Assembly: GCA_947472645.1 (NCBI GenBank)
Contig: CANJBQ010000007.1
Span: 30,561 to 94,560 of the forward strand
Direction: 5' to 3'
Source of the DNA: Burkholderiaceae bacterium
GTDB taxonomy: Bacteria; Pseudomonadota; Gammaproteobacteria; Burkholderiales; Burkholderiaceae
DNA: 64,000 nucleotides
Each line of letters begins with the position of its first letter. The stretch's first letter is position 1. The notes under the pieces were generated by a model. The model did not search any database. It was not told the DNA's origin and worked only from the letters and a program-made list of their open reading frames with translations. This document shows positions 1-10,890 of the stretch, piece after piece. A program made the position numbers and the translations under genes.

Positions 1-409
<409 letters not shown>

Positions 410-502
410 TTATTATAAGTATTAAATATGATTTAAGTGCATTGCATAATTTCCTTTAAAAATCAGCAGTATTTTGATGACGGGGTTTACAATAAGAGCA
501 AT

Positions 503-2851
503 ATGGGGCGAAACACTGTTCAACCAAGATCACTACGCGCTAAAGCTTCCTTTGTAGAGGGCGCTGAGGCCAGCCCTCCTTCCGAAAATGCCGAGCGTTT
601 TCATAAACTCATTACAGAAATAAGATGGTTTCTTTCTCTTGCGGCTTGCACGGGCCTGCTTTTAGTTTTAGTCACTTACCATCCAACGGATCCTGCTTGG
701 TCCAATAATTCCGGTGGGATAATTAAAAATCTAGGCGGAAGAGCTGGAGCCTATTTATCAGATTTAATGTTATTTATTTTTGGTGTTTCTGCGTATTGGT
801 GGGTGATTTTATTTGCGCGCCGTGTTTTTGCTGGTTGGCAAAAAATGACGCATGTCCAACTTTCTCAAGAGTCTGAGCCAAAAGTCCATTTACGGGATTC
901 TTGGTTGGTTCGTTGGTTGGGTTTTTTAATGACATTAAGTGCCAGTGTTGGACTTGAATCAATTCGTTTGCATTCGTTAAAGATACCGATGCCAAATGTA
1001 CCCGGCGGTGTACTAGGTGAAGCGATTGGTGATCCTTTACAAAATCTACTTGGATTTACTGGCTCTACGTTGTTTTTACTGCTGATCTTTTTTGCTGGAT
1101 TATCCTTGTTCCTGCATTTTTCATGGATAGGTTTATCCGAAAAAGTTGGTAGAAATCTTGAGCTTGGCTTCCAGCTGTTAAGAAATAAGCAGTCCTCGGC
1201 TGAGGATCGAAAGATTGGTGAAGTTGCTGCTGTCGAGCGTGAGGAGTTGGTGGAGGAAGAGTTAGAAAAATTTGAAGTTGAGGAGCCGATACAAATCGTT
1301 CGACAAGAGCCTGTGATTCTCAAAAGTGAGCGTGTTGAACGCGAGAAGCAGCAAATTTTATTTGAAGAGATTCCCGACTCTGAGTTACCCCCTTTATCTT
1401 TATTGGACGCGGCACCAGTACTGCTCGAAAATATTTCAGCGGATACTCTTGAATTTACCTCCCGACTCATTGAGCGCAAGTTAAAAGATTTTGGTGTTGA
1501 AGTCAAAGTGATTGCAGCCTATCCTGGACCTGTGATTACTCGTTATGAGATTGAGCCTGCTCTTGGAGTCAAGGGTAGTCAAATTGTTAACCTCAGTAAA
1601 GACCTTAATCGTGCCCTTGGTACTCAAGCCTTAAGAGTGGTTGAAACAATTCCTGGTAAGACCTATATGGGCTTAGAAGTTCCTAATCCAAAGCGTCAAA
1701 TGATTAGTCTTTCTGAGATTTTAAGCTCACAGGTTTACAACTCCAGCCAGTCGTTATTGACTCTAGCTTTAGGTAAGGATATTTCAGGTCAGCCGATGGT
1801 GGCAGATTTAGCCAAAATGCCGCATATGTTAGTAGCTGGTACGACTGGGTCAGGTAAGTCGGTGGGTATTAATGCCATGATTTTATCTCTACTGTTTAAA
1901 ACCAAGCCCGACGAAGTACGATTGATTTTGATTGATCCAAAAATGCTTGAGATGGCGATGTATGAAGATATTCCGCACTTGCTGACGCCAGTTGTCACTG
2001 ATATGCGCCAAGCATCGAATGCGCTTCAATGGGCTGTTAAAGAGATGGATCGTCGTTACAAGTTAATGAGTAAATTTGGTGTTAGAAACTTAGCAGGATT
2101 CAATAAGAAAATTGCCGAAGCTGAAGAGGCGGGAACGCACTTATTTAATCCATTTAGTTTGACACCAGAAGATCCCGAGCCACTCTATAAGGCACCAACG
2201 ATTGTGATTGTGATTGATGAGTTGGCTGATTTAATGATGGTTGTTGGTAAAAAATTAGAAGAGCTCATTGCACGGATTGCGCAAAAAGCTAGAGCTGCAG
2301 GTATTCATTTGATATTGGCTACGCAAAGGCCAAGTGTGGATGTGATAACAGGACTCATTAAAGCGAATATACCATCCCGGTTATCGTTTCAGGTGAGTAG
2401 TCGGATTGATAGTCGCACGATTCTAGATCAGCAGGGTGCCGAAACTCTATTGGGTATGGGTGATATGTTGTATATGCCACCAGGCACAGGGTTACCAGTT
2501 CGAGCACATGGAGCGTTTGTTTCTGATGACGAAGTACAGCGTGTTGTTAATTGGTTAAAAGAGAGAAGTTCTCCGAACTATATTGATGAAATTCTTGAGA
2601 CTCCTTCGGATAACGCTGATGGGGGTTTAGGAGAGGACGCTGGTGGTGAATCAGATCCTTTATACGATCAAGCGGTAGCGATTGTTCTTGAAAATAAACG
2701 CGCCTCGATTTCTTTAGTACAGAGGCACTTACGAATTGGTTATAACCGTGCGGCTCGTTTATTAGAGGACATGGAAAAAGCCGGCCTAGTCTCCAAGATG
2801 TCTAGTTCTGGTAGTCGAGAGATTCTCACTTCATCCTCAGCAACGCGTTAA
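503..2851 (+). CDS. ftsK: DNA translocase FtsK
   Basis: This is the septum-anchored ATPase that pumps chromosome DNA and activates XerCD recombination at dif. With the ATG at 503 it has 782 residues. A frame extension to a GTG at 437 is possible but adds an atypical leader. Four membrane segments fill the first 200 residues, followed by an acidic linker. The motor has Walker A GTTGSGKS near residue 446 and Walker [11 protein letters not shown]. The C-terminal gamma winged helix ([18 protein letters not shown]) recognises KOPS sequences. The linker is short compared with E. coli FtsK, as in many betaproteobacteria. lolA follows 8 bases after the stop, so they are probably co-transcribed. Confidence 0.96.
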   Translation: MGRNTVQPRSLRAKASFVEGAEASPPSENAERFHKLITEIRWFLSLAACTGLLLVLVTYHPTDPAWSNNSGGIIKNLGGRAGAYLSDLMLFIFGVSAYWWVILFARRVFAGWQKMTHVQLSQESEPKVHLRDSWLVRWLGFLMTLSASVGLESIRLHSLKIPMPNVPGGVLGEAIGDPLQNLLGFTGSTLFLLLIFFAGLSLFLHFSWIGLSEKVGRNLELGFQLLRNKQSSAEDRKIGEVAAVEREELVEEELEKFEVEEPIQIVRQEPVILKSERVEREKQQILFEEIPDSELPPLSLLDAAPVLLENISADTLEFTSRLIERKLKDFGVEVKVIAAYPGPVITRYEIEPALGVKGSQIVNLSKDLNRALGTQALRVVETIPGKTYMGLEVPNPKRQMISLSEILSSQVYNSSQSLLTLALGKDISGQPMVADLAKMPHMLVAGTTGSGKSVGINAMILSLLFKTKPDEVRLILIDPKMLEMAMYEDIPHLLTPVVTDMRQASNALQWAVKEMDRRYKLMSKFGVRNLAGFNKKIAEAEEAGTHLFNPFSLTPEDPEPLYKAPTIVIVIDELADLMMVVGKKLEELIARIAQKARAAGIHLILATQRPSVDVITGLIKANIPSRLSFQVSSRIDSRTILDQQGAETLLGMGDMLYMPPGTGLPVRAHGAFVSDDEVQRVVNWLKERSSPNYIDEILETPSDNADGGLGEDAGGESDPLYDQAVAIVLENKRASISLVQRHLRIGYNRAARLLEDMEKAGLVSKMSSSGSREILTSSSATR

Positions 2852-2859
2852 AAAAATCA

Positions 2860-3522
2860 ATGAATATGTTAAATAAGATTTATCAGTGGGCCATATTTTT
2901 GGTGCTGATGAGTAATCACGCAAGCGTATTTGCATCTGACGCCGTTGAGCAATTAAAAATATTTTCCAAATTTGCCAAAAACGCTTCTGGAGATTTTGTG
3001 CAACAACAAGTCATTATGAACAGTGAAGGAAAGCCTAGATTGTTAAAAGAACTTTCCGGGCATTTTTTATTTTCACGGCCTGGTAAGTTTATGTGGGAAG
3101 TAGAACAGCCCTATCAACAAAAAATGGTTGCCGATGGTAAACAATTGGCCATGTACGATAAGGATCTCAATCAAGTGACTTACCGGCCAGCGACACAGGC
3201 ACTAGCAACAACCCCAGCCGCGATTTTATTCGGTGATACAGCAGTGGATGTATATTTTGATATCACACTCGCAGGAAAAAAGGGTGACTTAACTTGGTTA
3301 GAGTTGACGCCGAAAGTCAATAAGTCTGGCGCAAGTGATATTCCCTATAGTAAGATTGGAATAGGCATGATGAATAATCTGCCACAGGCCATGGAATTAA
3401 GAGATAATTTTGGTAATGTGGTTTTGCTAACCTTAAGCCATATAAAAACGAATATTCCAATATCTTCTTCTGAGTTTATCTTTAAACCACCGCCTGGCAC
3501 CGATATTGTCAAACTCCCTTAA
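2860..3522 (+). CDS. lolA: Outer-membrane lipoprotein carrier protein LolA
   Basis: This is a periplasmic chaperone that takes lipoproteins from LolCDE and hands them to LolB. It has 220 residues with a signal peptide ending near SVFASDA (about residue 26). LolA-type features follow: a GDFVQQ strand, FSRPGKFMWEVEQPY, and a KMVADGKQLAMYDKDLNQVTY stretch. A second ATG lies two codons downstream and could be the true start. The position directly between ftsK and serS matches the conserved proteobacterial order and supports the call. Confidence 0.94.
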   Translation: MNMLNKIYQWAIFLVLMSNHASVFASDAVEQLKIFSKFAKNASGDFVQQQVIMNSEGKPRLLKELSGHFLFSRPGKFMWEVEQPYQQKMVADGKQLAMYDKDLNQVTYRPATQALATTPAAILFGDTAVDVYFDITLAGKKGDLTWLELTPKVNKSGASDIPYSKIGIGMMNNLPQAMELRDNFGNVVLLTLSHIKTNIPISSSEFIFKPPPGTDIVKLP

Positions 3523-3543
3523 TTACTTCCGCATGATTGAACT

Positions 3544-4866
3544 ATGATTGATCCTCAATTACTCCGCAAAGATGTCACTTTAGTCGCGCAAAAATTAGCG
3601 ACCCGTCGATTTCATTTAGACGTCGATTTATATACTCAGTTAGAGGCTAGGCGTAAGACATTACAAGCCAGCGCTGAAGATTTGCAGGCAAAGCGCAATC
3701 AATTTGCCAAACAAATTGGGATGAAAAAAGCCAAAGGTGATGATGCCTCTGTTGAGATGTCTCAATCGATAGAGTGCAATGAGTCACTCTTACTCGCTAC
3801 TGCTCAGTTAGAGCAGTTACAAAAAGAGATCGCTGATTTTTTAATGAACATACCCAACTTACCTCATGACTCTGTTCCAGTTGGGGTCGATGAAACAGGA
3901 AATGTGGAGATATTGAAATGGGGGAATCCTACGCAGTTTAATTTCCCGATCAAGGATCATGTTGATTTAGGGGCGATGCACGGACTGGATTTTGAGTCTG
4001 CTGCCAAAATTACTGGATCTCGGTTTGTGGTGCTCAAGGGTGCTCTGGCAAAGTTACACCGCGCCTTAGCACAATACATGTTGGATCTTCATACGGAGCA
4101 ACATGGTTATCAAGAGATCAATGTGCCGTTCATGGTCAATGCGGCCAGTATGCGAGGAACTGGTCAGCTACCCAAATTTGAAGAAGATTTATTTAAAGTC
4201 CCTCGCAAAATGTCGGAGTCAGCTTCCCCTGATCAAGAAGGGGCTGTGACTGAAAATTTTTATTTGATACCGACTGCCGAAGTGCCTGTTACGAATTTGG
4301 CGCGTGATGTCATATTGAATGCTCAAGAATTACCGATCAAGTATGTCTCCCACACACCGTGCTTTCGTTCAGAGGCAGGGGCATATGGTCGAGATGTACG
4401 TGGCATGATTCGTCAACACCAATTTGAAAAAGTTGAGCTGGTCCAGTTTGTGAAGCCTGATCAATCTTTAGAGGCGCTGGAGCAATTAACCTTGAATGCT
4501 CAGGCAGTCCTTGAAGGACTTGGTATTCCATATCGTAAGGTGTTGTTATGTACCGGTGATATGGGGTTTGGCAGTGCTAAAACATATGATTTGGAAGCGT
4601 GGATTCCATCACAAAATACCTACCGTGAGATTAGTTCGTGCTCTACGATGTGGGATTTTCAGGCGCGTCGAATGCAGGCACGCATGAAAGAGGGGCAGAA
4701 TAAGCCAGAGTTGATTCACACATTAAATGGTTCTGGCCTTGCCATTGGTCGGTGTTTAGTCGCCTTGATTGAAAACAATCAGCAAGCTGATGGCAGTATT
4801 CATATTCCGGAGCCACTCAGAAAATACATGAGTGGCTTAGAACAGTTAAAACCAAATACGCGTTAA
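3544..4866 (+). CDS. serS: Seryl-tRNA synthetase
   Basis: This cytoplasmic class II synthetase charges tRNA-Ser with serine; two tRNA-Ser genes lie elsewhere in the window. It has 440 residues. The first 110 or so form the long antiparallel coiled-coil arm that grips the tRNA variable arm. Class II motif 2 appears as [26 protein letters not shown] and motif 3 as [17 protein letters not shown]. It starts 21 bases after lolA. In E. coli rarA lies between lolA and serS; no rarA is present here. Confidence 0.96.
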   Translation: MIDPQLLRKDVTLVAQKLATRRFHLDVDLYTQLEARRKTLQASAEDLQAKRNQFAKQIGMKKAKGDDASVEMSQSIECNESLLLATAQLEQLQKEIADFLMNIPNLPHDSVPVGVDETGNVEILKWGNPTQFNFPIKDHVDLGAMHGLDFESAAKITGSRFVVLKGALAKLHRALAQYMLDLHTEQHGYQEINVPFMVNAASMRGTGQLPKFEEDLFKVPRKMSESASPDQEGAVTENFYLIPTAEVPVTNLARDVILNAQELPIKYVSHTPCFRSEAGAYGRDVRGMIRQHQFEKVELVQFVKPDQSLEALEQLTLNAQAVLEGLGIPYRKVLLCTGDMGFGSAKTYDLEAWIPSQNTYREISSCSTMWDFQARRMQARMKEGQNKPELIHTLNGSGLAIGRCLVALIENNQQADGSIHIPEPLRKYMSGLEQLKPNTR

Positions 4867-4880
4867 AAACGCGTTATGTT
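4858..4880 (+). terminator. Possible terminator after serS
   Basis: ACGCGT at 4858-4863 and 4869-4874 form a 6-base stem around the loop TAAAA, followed by TATGTTTTT. The stem overlaps the serS stop codon. The next gene is convergent and ends at 4882, so termination is expected here. The short stem and interrupted T run keep confidence low. Confidence 0.35.
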
Positions 4881-4881
4881 T

Positions 4882-6081
4882 TTAGTTCGGTTTATGATTT
4901 TTAATCAATTCTACTTCCCAAGGAATGATGACTTTATTAAGGATCACAGGATCAGTCCAACCTTTTATTTCACGTCCTAAGTGACCACCTACAGGGTTAA
5001 TCCAAGAGTAGTTTGGTTTTGTTCCTGATCGCGCTAAGAGCTCTAAATCGGCAATCGGGACTTGGGTATCTTTAGTTCCTCCAACAATGAGCATCGGCGC
5101 TGAAGGTTTATCGAGTATGCCCATGGTTTTTAGCGACATCGGTGGCATGATGCGCGCTAGGTCATCCACATTGTTTGCCCCTTCAAAAACATTAATAAAT
5201 GCAGGGGCTAGATCGAAGAGATATTCGCGATTACCCATCGTGTTTTTTACCAAAAACTCAGGCGAAAAAAACTCGTGGATTGGTGGTGATTGTGAAACTG
5301 ATCCAATGATGCGATCTTTTTCGGTAAAGGCTAGTTTAGCTGCCCAGTAACCACCAAAGCTCACCCCGGAAACAACAATTCTAAAGGTATCGACTTCTGG
5401 CATCTTGTAGACATAGTCGAGCACCGCACTGAACATCTTGTCAGCGGTAGTACTAACTTTGATTGGAGCTTGTCCAGTTCCTGGGCCATCCACCGCGATG
5501 AAACCGATACCGTGTTCTAAAATAGGAGCGTAACCTTCCGCTACAGTTTCTTTTCTGCTATCAAGGCCGCTAATCGCTAAAACCATCGGTACCTTACCTT
5601 GAGCATTGCTAGGTAGTCTGACATACGCAGTGATGGTTTGATTGCCAAACGGAATCTTCACAACTTTCAGTTCTGGCGACATGGTTTTGGCATACATGGA
5701 GTAAGCTTCGATGGCACGATCATAAGCTTCTTGCTTCCCTTTGGAGTTAGGCACTGGCCACTGTGCCATGTAATATAGTCGCCAAGCTTTTTTAAAGGCA
5801 ATACCAGCATCTTTCGGGTTCGACGCTTTTTTACCTTCCGCTATATATTTTTGTGCAACAGTTCCCCAGCCTTTTGCCCAGTCATCACGTTCGCGAGTAG
5901 TAATTAAAGATAATGCTGCTTTAGCATCCTCAGAGGCAATACCTCCCATTGGGTAAGCGCCTTTGTCAGCTCGGAATTGTGATTCAGATTTGAGTTCTTC
6001 TAGATTTCTTTCGGGTACTTGAGCGATGGAAAGTTGTATTGAAAAAATGGCTATTACGATTGTGAAAATAAACTTTTGCAT
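4882..6081 (-). CDS. Secreted alpha/beta hydrolase
   Basis: This 399-residue protein has a signal peptide (hydrophobic to about residue 20, ending SIAQ), so it is probably periplasmic. The core is an alpha/beta-hydrolase fold of the FrsA/DUF1100 or prolyl-oligopeptidase-like kind. The nucleophile elbow is GVSFGG, with Ser as the expected nucleophile. A downstream Asp (in GGTKDTQVP) and a His (in PVGGHLG) can complete the triad. GGAGA stands just upstream of the ATG at 6081. It is a single gene convergent with serS. The substrate is unknown; an ester or short peptide is plausible. Confidence 0.8.
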   Translation of the reverse strand: MQKFIFTIVIAIFSIQLSIAQVPERNLEELKSESQFRADKGAYPMGGIASEDAKAALSLITTRERDDWAKGWGTVAQKYIAEGKKASNPKDAGIAFKKAWRLYYMAQWPVPNSKGKQEAYDRAIEAYSMYAKTMSPELKVVKIPFGNQTITAYVRLPSNAQGKVPMVLAISGLDSRKETVAEGYAPILEHGIGFIAVDGPGTGQAPIKVSTTADKMFSAVLDYVYKMPEVDTFRIVVSGVSFGGYWAAKLAFTEKDRIIGSVSQSPPIHEFFSPEFLVKNTMGNREYLFDLAPAFINVFEGANNVDDLARIMPPMSLKTMGILDKPSAPMLIVGGTKDTQVPIADLELLARSGTKPNYSWINPVGGHLGREIKGWTDPVILNKVIIPWEVELIKNHKPN

Positions 6082-6406
6082 GTAATGTCTCCGAATTGAT
6101 ATTTTTAGGTATTAAAACATGATTTGATATGAGTCGACATAATATTCCTTTGGTTTATTTATTTTTTTAATAACCATTATTAAAAAAATTTCTTATTAGG
6201 AGTAAGTAATGTAGGTTTAATATGAGATATAGTCCTGAAGTTGCTGAAAAGTAACAAAAAACATATTTTGGGTAACTATACATTGCACAGATGAGAATTA
6301 TGTACTATTATAAAAAAAATCTTATCGTGATTGTAATTTTAATAAATACCCTTTTGTTTTATTTGATAAAAGTAAATTTGTCAAAACTAATAGGTAAACG
6401 TGAAAC
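6082..6406. other. AT-rich intergenic region
   Basis: These 325 bases between two divergently read genes are strongly AT-rich. They should hold the promoters of both neighbours, but no single -35/-10 pair stands out. A 51-codon frame with one hydrophobic stretch (6291-6446) overlaps the downstream gene and is not supported as a gene. No repeat or RNA gene is recognised. Confidence 0.5.
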
Positions 6407-6697
6407 ATGCAAACAAAAGTCTGTAGAAATTGTTTACAAGTACTGAATGCGGAGCGTCGAGAGCGAGGGTTAACCACCTGCGCTGATTGTTCCAAAGCTA
6501 TTGCCGCAGCTCAGCAGAAACGTCGAGAACTGGATAGTCCAGTTCAAACAACTCCACCATCACCTTTGCAAGCCGCCTTAAAAAGTGATTTGCAAAAACA
6601 AGCAGAAGCAGAAGCCCAACAAAAAGAATTGCTTGTTAAACAAAAAAACGTCGATATTTTTTACAATGAGTTTCAAAAAGTAAAAAACTCACATTAA
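6407..6697 (+). CDS. Small zinc-ribbon-like hypothetical protein
   Basis: This is a 96-residue protein. CRNC at residues 6-9 and CADC about 16 residues later form a CxxC...CxxC pair that could bind zinc. The rest is rich in Gln, Ala, Lys and Glu, and is probably helical and partly disordered. There is no signal peptide, so it should be cytoplasmic. A weak TAGGTAA lies upstream of the ATG. I do not recognise the family. Its size and knuckle suggest a small regulatory or adaptor protein, but nothing in its surroundings names a role. Confidence 0.6.
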   Translation: MQTKVCRNCLQVLNAERRERGLTTCADCSKAIAAAQQKRRELDSPVQTTPPSPLQAALKSDLQKQAEAEAQQKELLVKQKNVDIFYNEFQKVKNSH

Positions 6698-6718
6698 TTT
6701 CTGTTCATTTTAGACGAG

Positions 6719-7699
6719 TTACTCTGATTTAATATTGAGCTCTTTTACGAGCTTAGAATATTTATCTAATTCCGATTTAATAAAGATCCCGAATGCCTCG
6801 GGTGTCGCTGGTCCTGAAGTTTGTAGCCCTTGAGAGTCTAGTGTACTTTTTATATTGGGATCAATCATTGCGGCTTTAACGGCTTTATCAATCCGAGTTA
6901 CCATTTCTGGCGGCATCCCTTTTGGCCCCATGATGGAGTACCAGTTCGTGACATCAAATCCAGGAATACCTACTTCTAAAAATGTAGGTACATTCGGTAA
7001 TTGAGGTAAGCGTTTCGGCGTAGACACTGCGAGCGCTCGTAATTTACCACCCTTAATTTGTTCCAGTAAAGGGGGCAAGGTATCAAAATTCATGGTGATT
7101 TGACCAGCGAGAAGATCAATAATGGCTTGGCCGCTACCCTTGTAGGGCACATGATTAATTTCTATACCTTCAATTTTTCCAAATAAAGCACCCGCAAGAT
7201 GTTGGGTACTTCCAATCCCTGAGGAGCCATAGGTGAGTTGCCCAGGTTTAGCTTTTGCGATTGTCACGAGCTCACTTACATTATTGGCGGGCGTTGCAAG
7301 ATTTATGGCTAGCACATTGGGCACATATCCTAGGTAGGTGATGGGGGAAAAATCAGTTGCCGCGTTGTAGGGAACTTTAGGTAATACAAATGGGGCAATC
7401 GCATTCGAGTTGGAATGTCCCATTAGAAGTGTGTAACCATCTGGGGAAGATTTTGCGACAAAATCGGCGGCAATCGTGCCAGCCGCACCGGAACGGTTTT
7501 CAATAATGACAGGTTGCCCTAGAATCTCGCCTACTTTGGGACCAATCGCACGAGCGACAATATCTGTTCCCCCGCCTGGGGCAAAGCCAACAATAAGGCG
7601 GATGGGTTTAGTGGGGTAGGATTGAGCCTGAGTCCAAAAGGATAAACAGAGACCATTGCAAAGAAGTACAAAAAACACCAAAGTATTTCTGATTCTCAT
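6719..7699 (-). CDS. TctC/Bug-family periplasmic solute-binding protein (1)
   Basis: This is a receptor of the tripartite tricarboxylate transporter type. It has a signal peptide ending near QAQS. Family signatures follow: [48 protein letters not shown], and [11 protein letters not shown]. Two ATGs stand side by side (7702 and 7699); GGGAGA is better spaced to the second. It lies 37 bases downstream of the large FAD/Fe-S dehydrogenase in the same direction, so its ligand is probably the acid that enzyme oxidises. No TctA or TctB membrane partners are in the window. Confidence 0.9.
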   Translation of the reverse strand: MRIRNTLVFFVLLCNGLCLSFWTQAQSYPTKPIRLIVGFAPGGGTDIVARAIGPKVGEILGQPVIIENRSGAAGTIAADFVAKSSPDGYTLLMGHSNSNAIAPFVLPKVPYNAATDFSPITYLGYVPNVLAINLATPANNVSELVTIAKAKPGQLTYGSSGIGSTQHLAGALFGKIEGIEINHVPYKGSGQAIIDLLAGQITMNFDTLPPLLEQIKGGKLRALAVSTPKRLPQLPNVPTFLEVGIPGFDVTNWYSIMGPKGMPPEMVTRIDKAVKAAMIDPNIKSTLDSQGLQTSGPATPEAFGIFIKSELDKYSKLVKELNIKSE

Positions 7700-7736
7700 C
7701 ATGTCTCCCTATTTTTTTAATTAGTTTTAATTCATT

Positions 7737-10700
7737 CTACTTTAAGTGCATTTGTAAAACCTTTGCTACGTGTAACGCTTTACGATGCGTACCATCTTCG
7801 ATTTGATGACGACAACTTGTGCCATCTGCTACGATGATGGCATCGGGCGATTTTCTAATCCTGGGTAGCAAAGCAAGTTCAGCCATTTGCATGGAAATTT
7901 CCTGATGCTCTACTTCATAGCCAAAACTTCCTGCCATCCCACAGCAAGATGTTTCAATGAATTTAGGGTTGGCGCCGGGGATCATTTTGAGGACATCCAA
8001 GATCGGATTAGCAACATCAAATGCTTTTTGATGGCAGTGGCCATGGACCAAAATTTCTTGATTAGCTTCTCGAAATTCAAATTTTTTCCTAAGACGATTA
8101 CTACTTTTTGGAAATTCTTTATTTTGTATTTCTTTAGCAATAAACTCCTCAAACGTAAAGCTATGTTTCGCCACTATTTCTGCTTGATGGCCAAGTCCCA
8201 TCATCAAGTATTCATCACGTAAAGATAAGATGCATGAAGGCTCTAGGCCAACAATAGCAAAACCTTTTTCAGCATAAGGGGATAGTAGGTCTAAAAGTTC
8301 CTTGGCTTGGACCTTGGCTTCATCGATCAAGCCACCGCTCAGAAGGGTTCGCCCGCAACAGTAATGCCCCTGATCTTTGCGCGGAATATAGACCCAGTAT
8401 CCTGCAGCTTCTAAAACTGCGGCAGCAGCGTCTATATTTTCTTGTTCAAAATAACCATTAAACGTATCCGCAAATAACACGACTAAATCTTGCCCAGCTA
8501 TGGATTCTACTTGCCAATCGTCATACCCCGTTTTGTGATTAGGGGAGTCCCAGGCGGTAGTTGTTTGCCAAATCGGCAAAGATCTCTTCGCAGAAATGCC
8601 TAACAATAACTCTGTGAGTTTTGCGAGCCAAGGAACTTTATTGCGGAGATTTAGAAGAGCGGCTAATTTGGGTCTTTGACTAATGAAGCCGGCATATTGA
8701 GGCAGGTAAGCAATCAAGCGATCTCTAAGGCTTAAACCATGTTTCTTTTTATAGTGGCTCAAAAATTCAATTTTCATTTTGGCCATATCCACGCCTGTAG
8801 GACATTCTTTCCTGCAGCCTTTGCAGCTAACGCATAAGTCCATGGCTTCTTTTACCGTTTGGCTGGTCAGTTCATTTTCTTCCAGTTGATTGGATAAGGC
8901 TAAGCGTAAGGTATTGGCGCGTCCGCGTGTAAGATGTTGCTCATCGCGTGTCACCCGGTAACTAGGGCACATCGTACCCGCATCAAATTTTCGACAGTGA
9001 CCATTGTTATTACACATTTCAACTGCTTTTGCAAAACCTTGAGCGGGATCTTTACCTGTTCCTGGAACTGTGACTTCTTCAGTCATCGGATTATTTTGGA
9101 CATTCCATGCGGACCAATCGAGATTAGTCTTTAAAGACCGTACTTCATATTTTGGGTGAAAACGTAGGAGATGGTGTTCATCCATTTTTGGTGGATTCAC
9201 AATTTTTCCTGGATTAAATAGATTGCTTGGATCAAAAGTATCTTTGATCTGGGTAAATGCTTGATTAATATTGGAACCAAATTGCCATTTAATCCATTCA
9301 CCACGAGAGATACCATCGCCATGTTCACCGCTAAAGGCACCCTTGAATTTTTTGACGAGGATGGAAGCTTCTTCAGCAATAGCACGCATTTTGACAGCAC
9401 CTTCGCGACGCATATCGAGTATCGGTCGCACGTGTAAAGTACCTACGGAAGCGTGTGCATACCAAGTACCACGTGTGCCATACCGACTAAAAATTTCGGT
9501 GAGTTCCGCGGTGTATTGGGAGAGATATTCTAGCGGGACTGCGCAATCTTCAATAAAGCTTACAGGTTTGCCATCTCCCTTGAGACTCATCATGATATTA
9601 AGGCCAGCTTTACGAACTTCCCAAAGATTTTTTTGCATTTGGGGGTGAATCATTTCTACTACGCTATTAGGGAGCCCAAGATCAGCCATCAGACTGACTA
9701 AGTCTTTCAGTTGGGAGATGAGTGGTGATTGCTCTTCACCACTAAATTCGACCAATAAAATAGCTTCAGGTGTAGGGGCATCTTTATCGATTAACGCGGT
9801 GTCAATCACCGATTTAAATTCAGGGTTGGCACGCCCCAAGTCGAGCATTGTTCGGTCAACTAACTCAACGGCACTAGGTCCTAATTTAACGATATGTTGA
9901 GCGCTATCCATTGCTTTTTGAAAACTGAGAAAATTAATCACTCCCAAGGTTTTGTGTTTCGGTAAAGGCGCTAGTTTGAGTCGTAGTTGTTTGAAGTAAG
10001 CTAGCGAACCTTCGCTACCTACTAAAAGATGCGCTAGATTAACCTTACCATCCGATGTGTAGGGCCGTTCATTTTGGTTATGAAAAATATCGAGGTTATA
10101 GCCAGCAACACGACGAAGAACTTTGGGCCAGTGCTGATCAATATCAGATTGGTATTGCGTAGCTAGGGCTTTGACCATTTCACCTAATTCTTTAGCTCGT
10201 CCTTGAGCCTCATCCATCAGACCAAACTTGACGAGTTCACCACTCGCCAGCCAAGCATCGATTTCTGATACGTTGTGTACCATATTGCCATAAGCAATTG
10301 AGCGTGATCCACAGGAATTATTTCCAGCCATACCGCCGATGGTGGCTTGACCAGAGGTAGACACATCTACTGGGTACCACAACTGATGTTTCTTGAGATG
10401 AGTATTGAGATGGTCAAGGACCATTCCCGGCTGAACAGTTGCAGTATTTTCCTCTAGATTGACATCTAGTAGTTCTCTAAAGTATTTCGAATTATCGATG
10501 ACTAAAGCAGCACCCGTAGTTTGTCCACACTGACTAGTTCCGCCTCCCCGCGGCAGAATAGGCACTTCTAGTTCGCGGGCAATTTGAATTGCGGCAACTA
10601 CGTCATCTACTGAGCGAGGAACGCAAACAGCATGAGGGATTGTTTGATAAATGGATGCATCGGTTGCATAACGACCGCGGCTAGCGATATCGGTAAAGAC

Positions 10701-10763
10701 TTCAGCAGAGCTCGACTTTTTTAAGCGCTCAGCTAATAGATGAGTCACACTTGGCTTATTCAT
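7737..10763 (-). CDS. FAD-linked 2-hydroxyacid dehydrogenase fused to Fe-S/CCG domains (YdiJ-like)
   Basis: This is a 1008-residue fusion. Residues up to about 530 form the FAD-binding PCMH domain and C-terminal cap of the D-lactate/glycolate oxidase family (PILPRGGGTSQCGQT, VGSEGSLAYF, SGEHGDGISRGEW). A ferredoxin-like segment follows with CNNNGHC and CVSCKGCRKECPTG, expected to carry 4Fe-4S clusters. Last come two CCG heterodisulfide-reductase-type motifs (YCCGRTLLSGG, SCCGMAGSFG). E. coli YdiJ, a D-2-hydroxyglutarate dehydrogenase, has the same layout and size. It probably passes electrons to the quinone pool. It shares an operon with Bug receptor 1 and is divergent from the aminotransferase. 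Confidence 0.85.
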   Translation of the reverse strand: MNKPSVTHLLAERLKKSSSAEVFTDIASRGRYATDASIYQTIPHAVCVPRSVDDVVAAIQIARELEVPILPRGGGTSQCGQTTGAALVIDNSKYFRELLDVNLEENTATVQPGMVLDHLNTHLKKHQLWYPVDVSTSGQATIGGMAGNNSCGSRSIAYGNMVHNVSEIDAWLASGELVKFGLMDEAQGRAKELGEMVKALATQYQSDIDQHWPKVLRRVAGYNLDIFHNQNERPYTSDGKVNLAHLLVGSEGSLAYFKQLRLKLAPLPKHKTLGVINFLSFQKAMDSAQHIVKLGPSAVELVDRTMLDLGRANPEFKSVIDTALIDKDAPTPEAILLVEFSGEEQSPLISQLKDLVSLMADLGLPNSVVEMIHPQMQKNLWEVRKAGLNIMMSLKGDGKPVSFIEDCAVPLEYLSQYTAELTEIFSRYGTRGTWYAHASVGTLHVRPILDMRREGAVKMRAIAEEASILVKKFKGAFSGEHGDGISRGEWIKWQFGSNINQAFTQIKDTFDPSNLFNPGKIVNPPKMDEHHLLRFHPKYEVRSLKTNLDWSAWNVQNNPMTEEVTVPGTGKDPAQGFAKAVEMCNNNGHCRKFDAGTMCPSYRVTRDEQHLTRGRANTLRLALSNQLEENELTSQTVKEAMDLCVSCKGCRKECPTGVDMAKMKIEFLSHYKKKHGLSLRDRLIAYLPQYAGFISQRPKLAALLNLRNKVPWLAKLTELLLGISAKRSLPIWQTTTAWDSPNHKTGYDDWQVESIAGQDLVVLFADTFNGYFEQENIDAAAAVLEAAGYWVYIPRKDQGHYCCGRTLLSGGLIDEAKVQAKELLDLLSPYAEKGFAIVGLEPSCILSLRDEYLMMGLGHQAEIVAKHSFTFEEFIAKEIQNKEFPKSSNRLRKKFEFREANQEILVHGHCHQKAFDVANPILDVLKMIPGANPKFIETSCCGMAGSFGYEVEHQEISMQMAELALLPRIRKSPDAIIVADGTSCRHQIEDGTHRKALHVAKVLQMHLK

Positions 10764-10890
10764 GGACGTTTATTTTTGCAATTGACATCCAAGGATAAAC
10801 CAATTTACTGTGCGTCTGTTAATTACCGAAAGGCTTGTATGAATCGAGTTAGAATTAGAGTTCTGATATTGATAATAAAGACTAGGTGCC

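Noticed and set aside
865..1506. 213-codon minus-strand frame inside ftsK
   Set aside because: Ser/Arg-rich low-complexity translation opposite a clear FtsK linker; a shadow frame.
6291..6446. 51-codon frame with one hydrophobic stretch
   Set aside because: Overlaps the zinc-ribbon-like gene by 40 bases and has no ribosome site; AT-rich sequence makes such stretches by chance.
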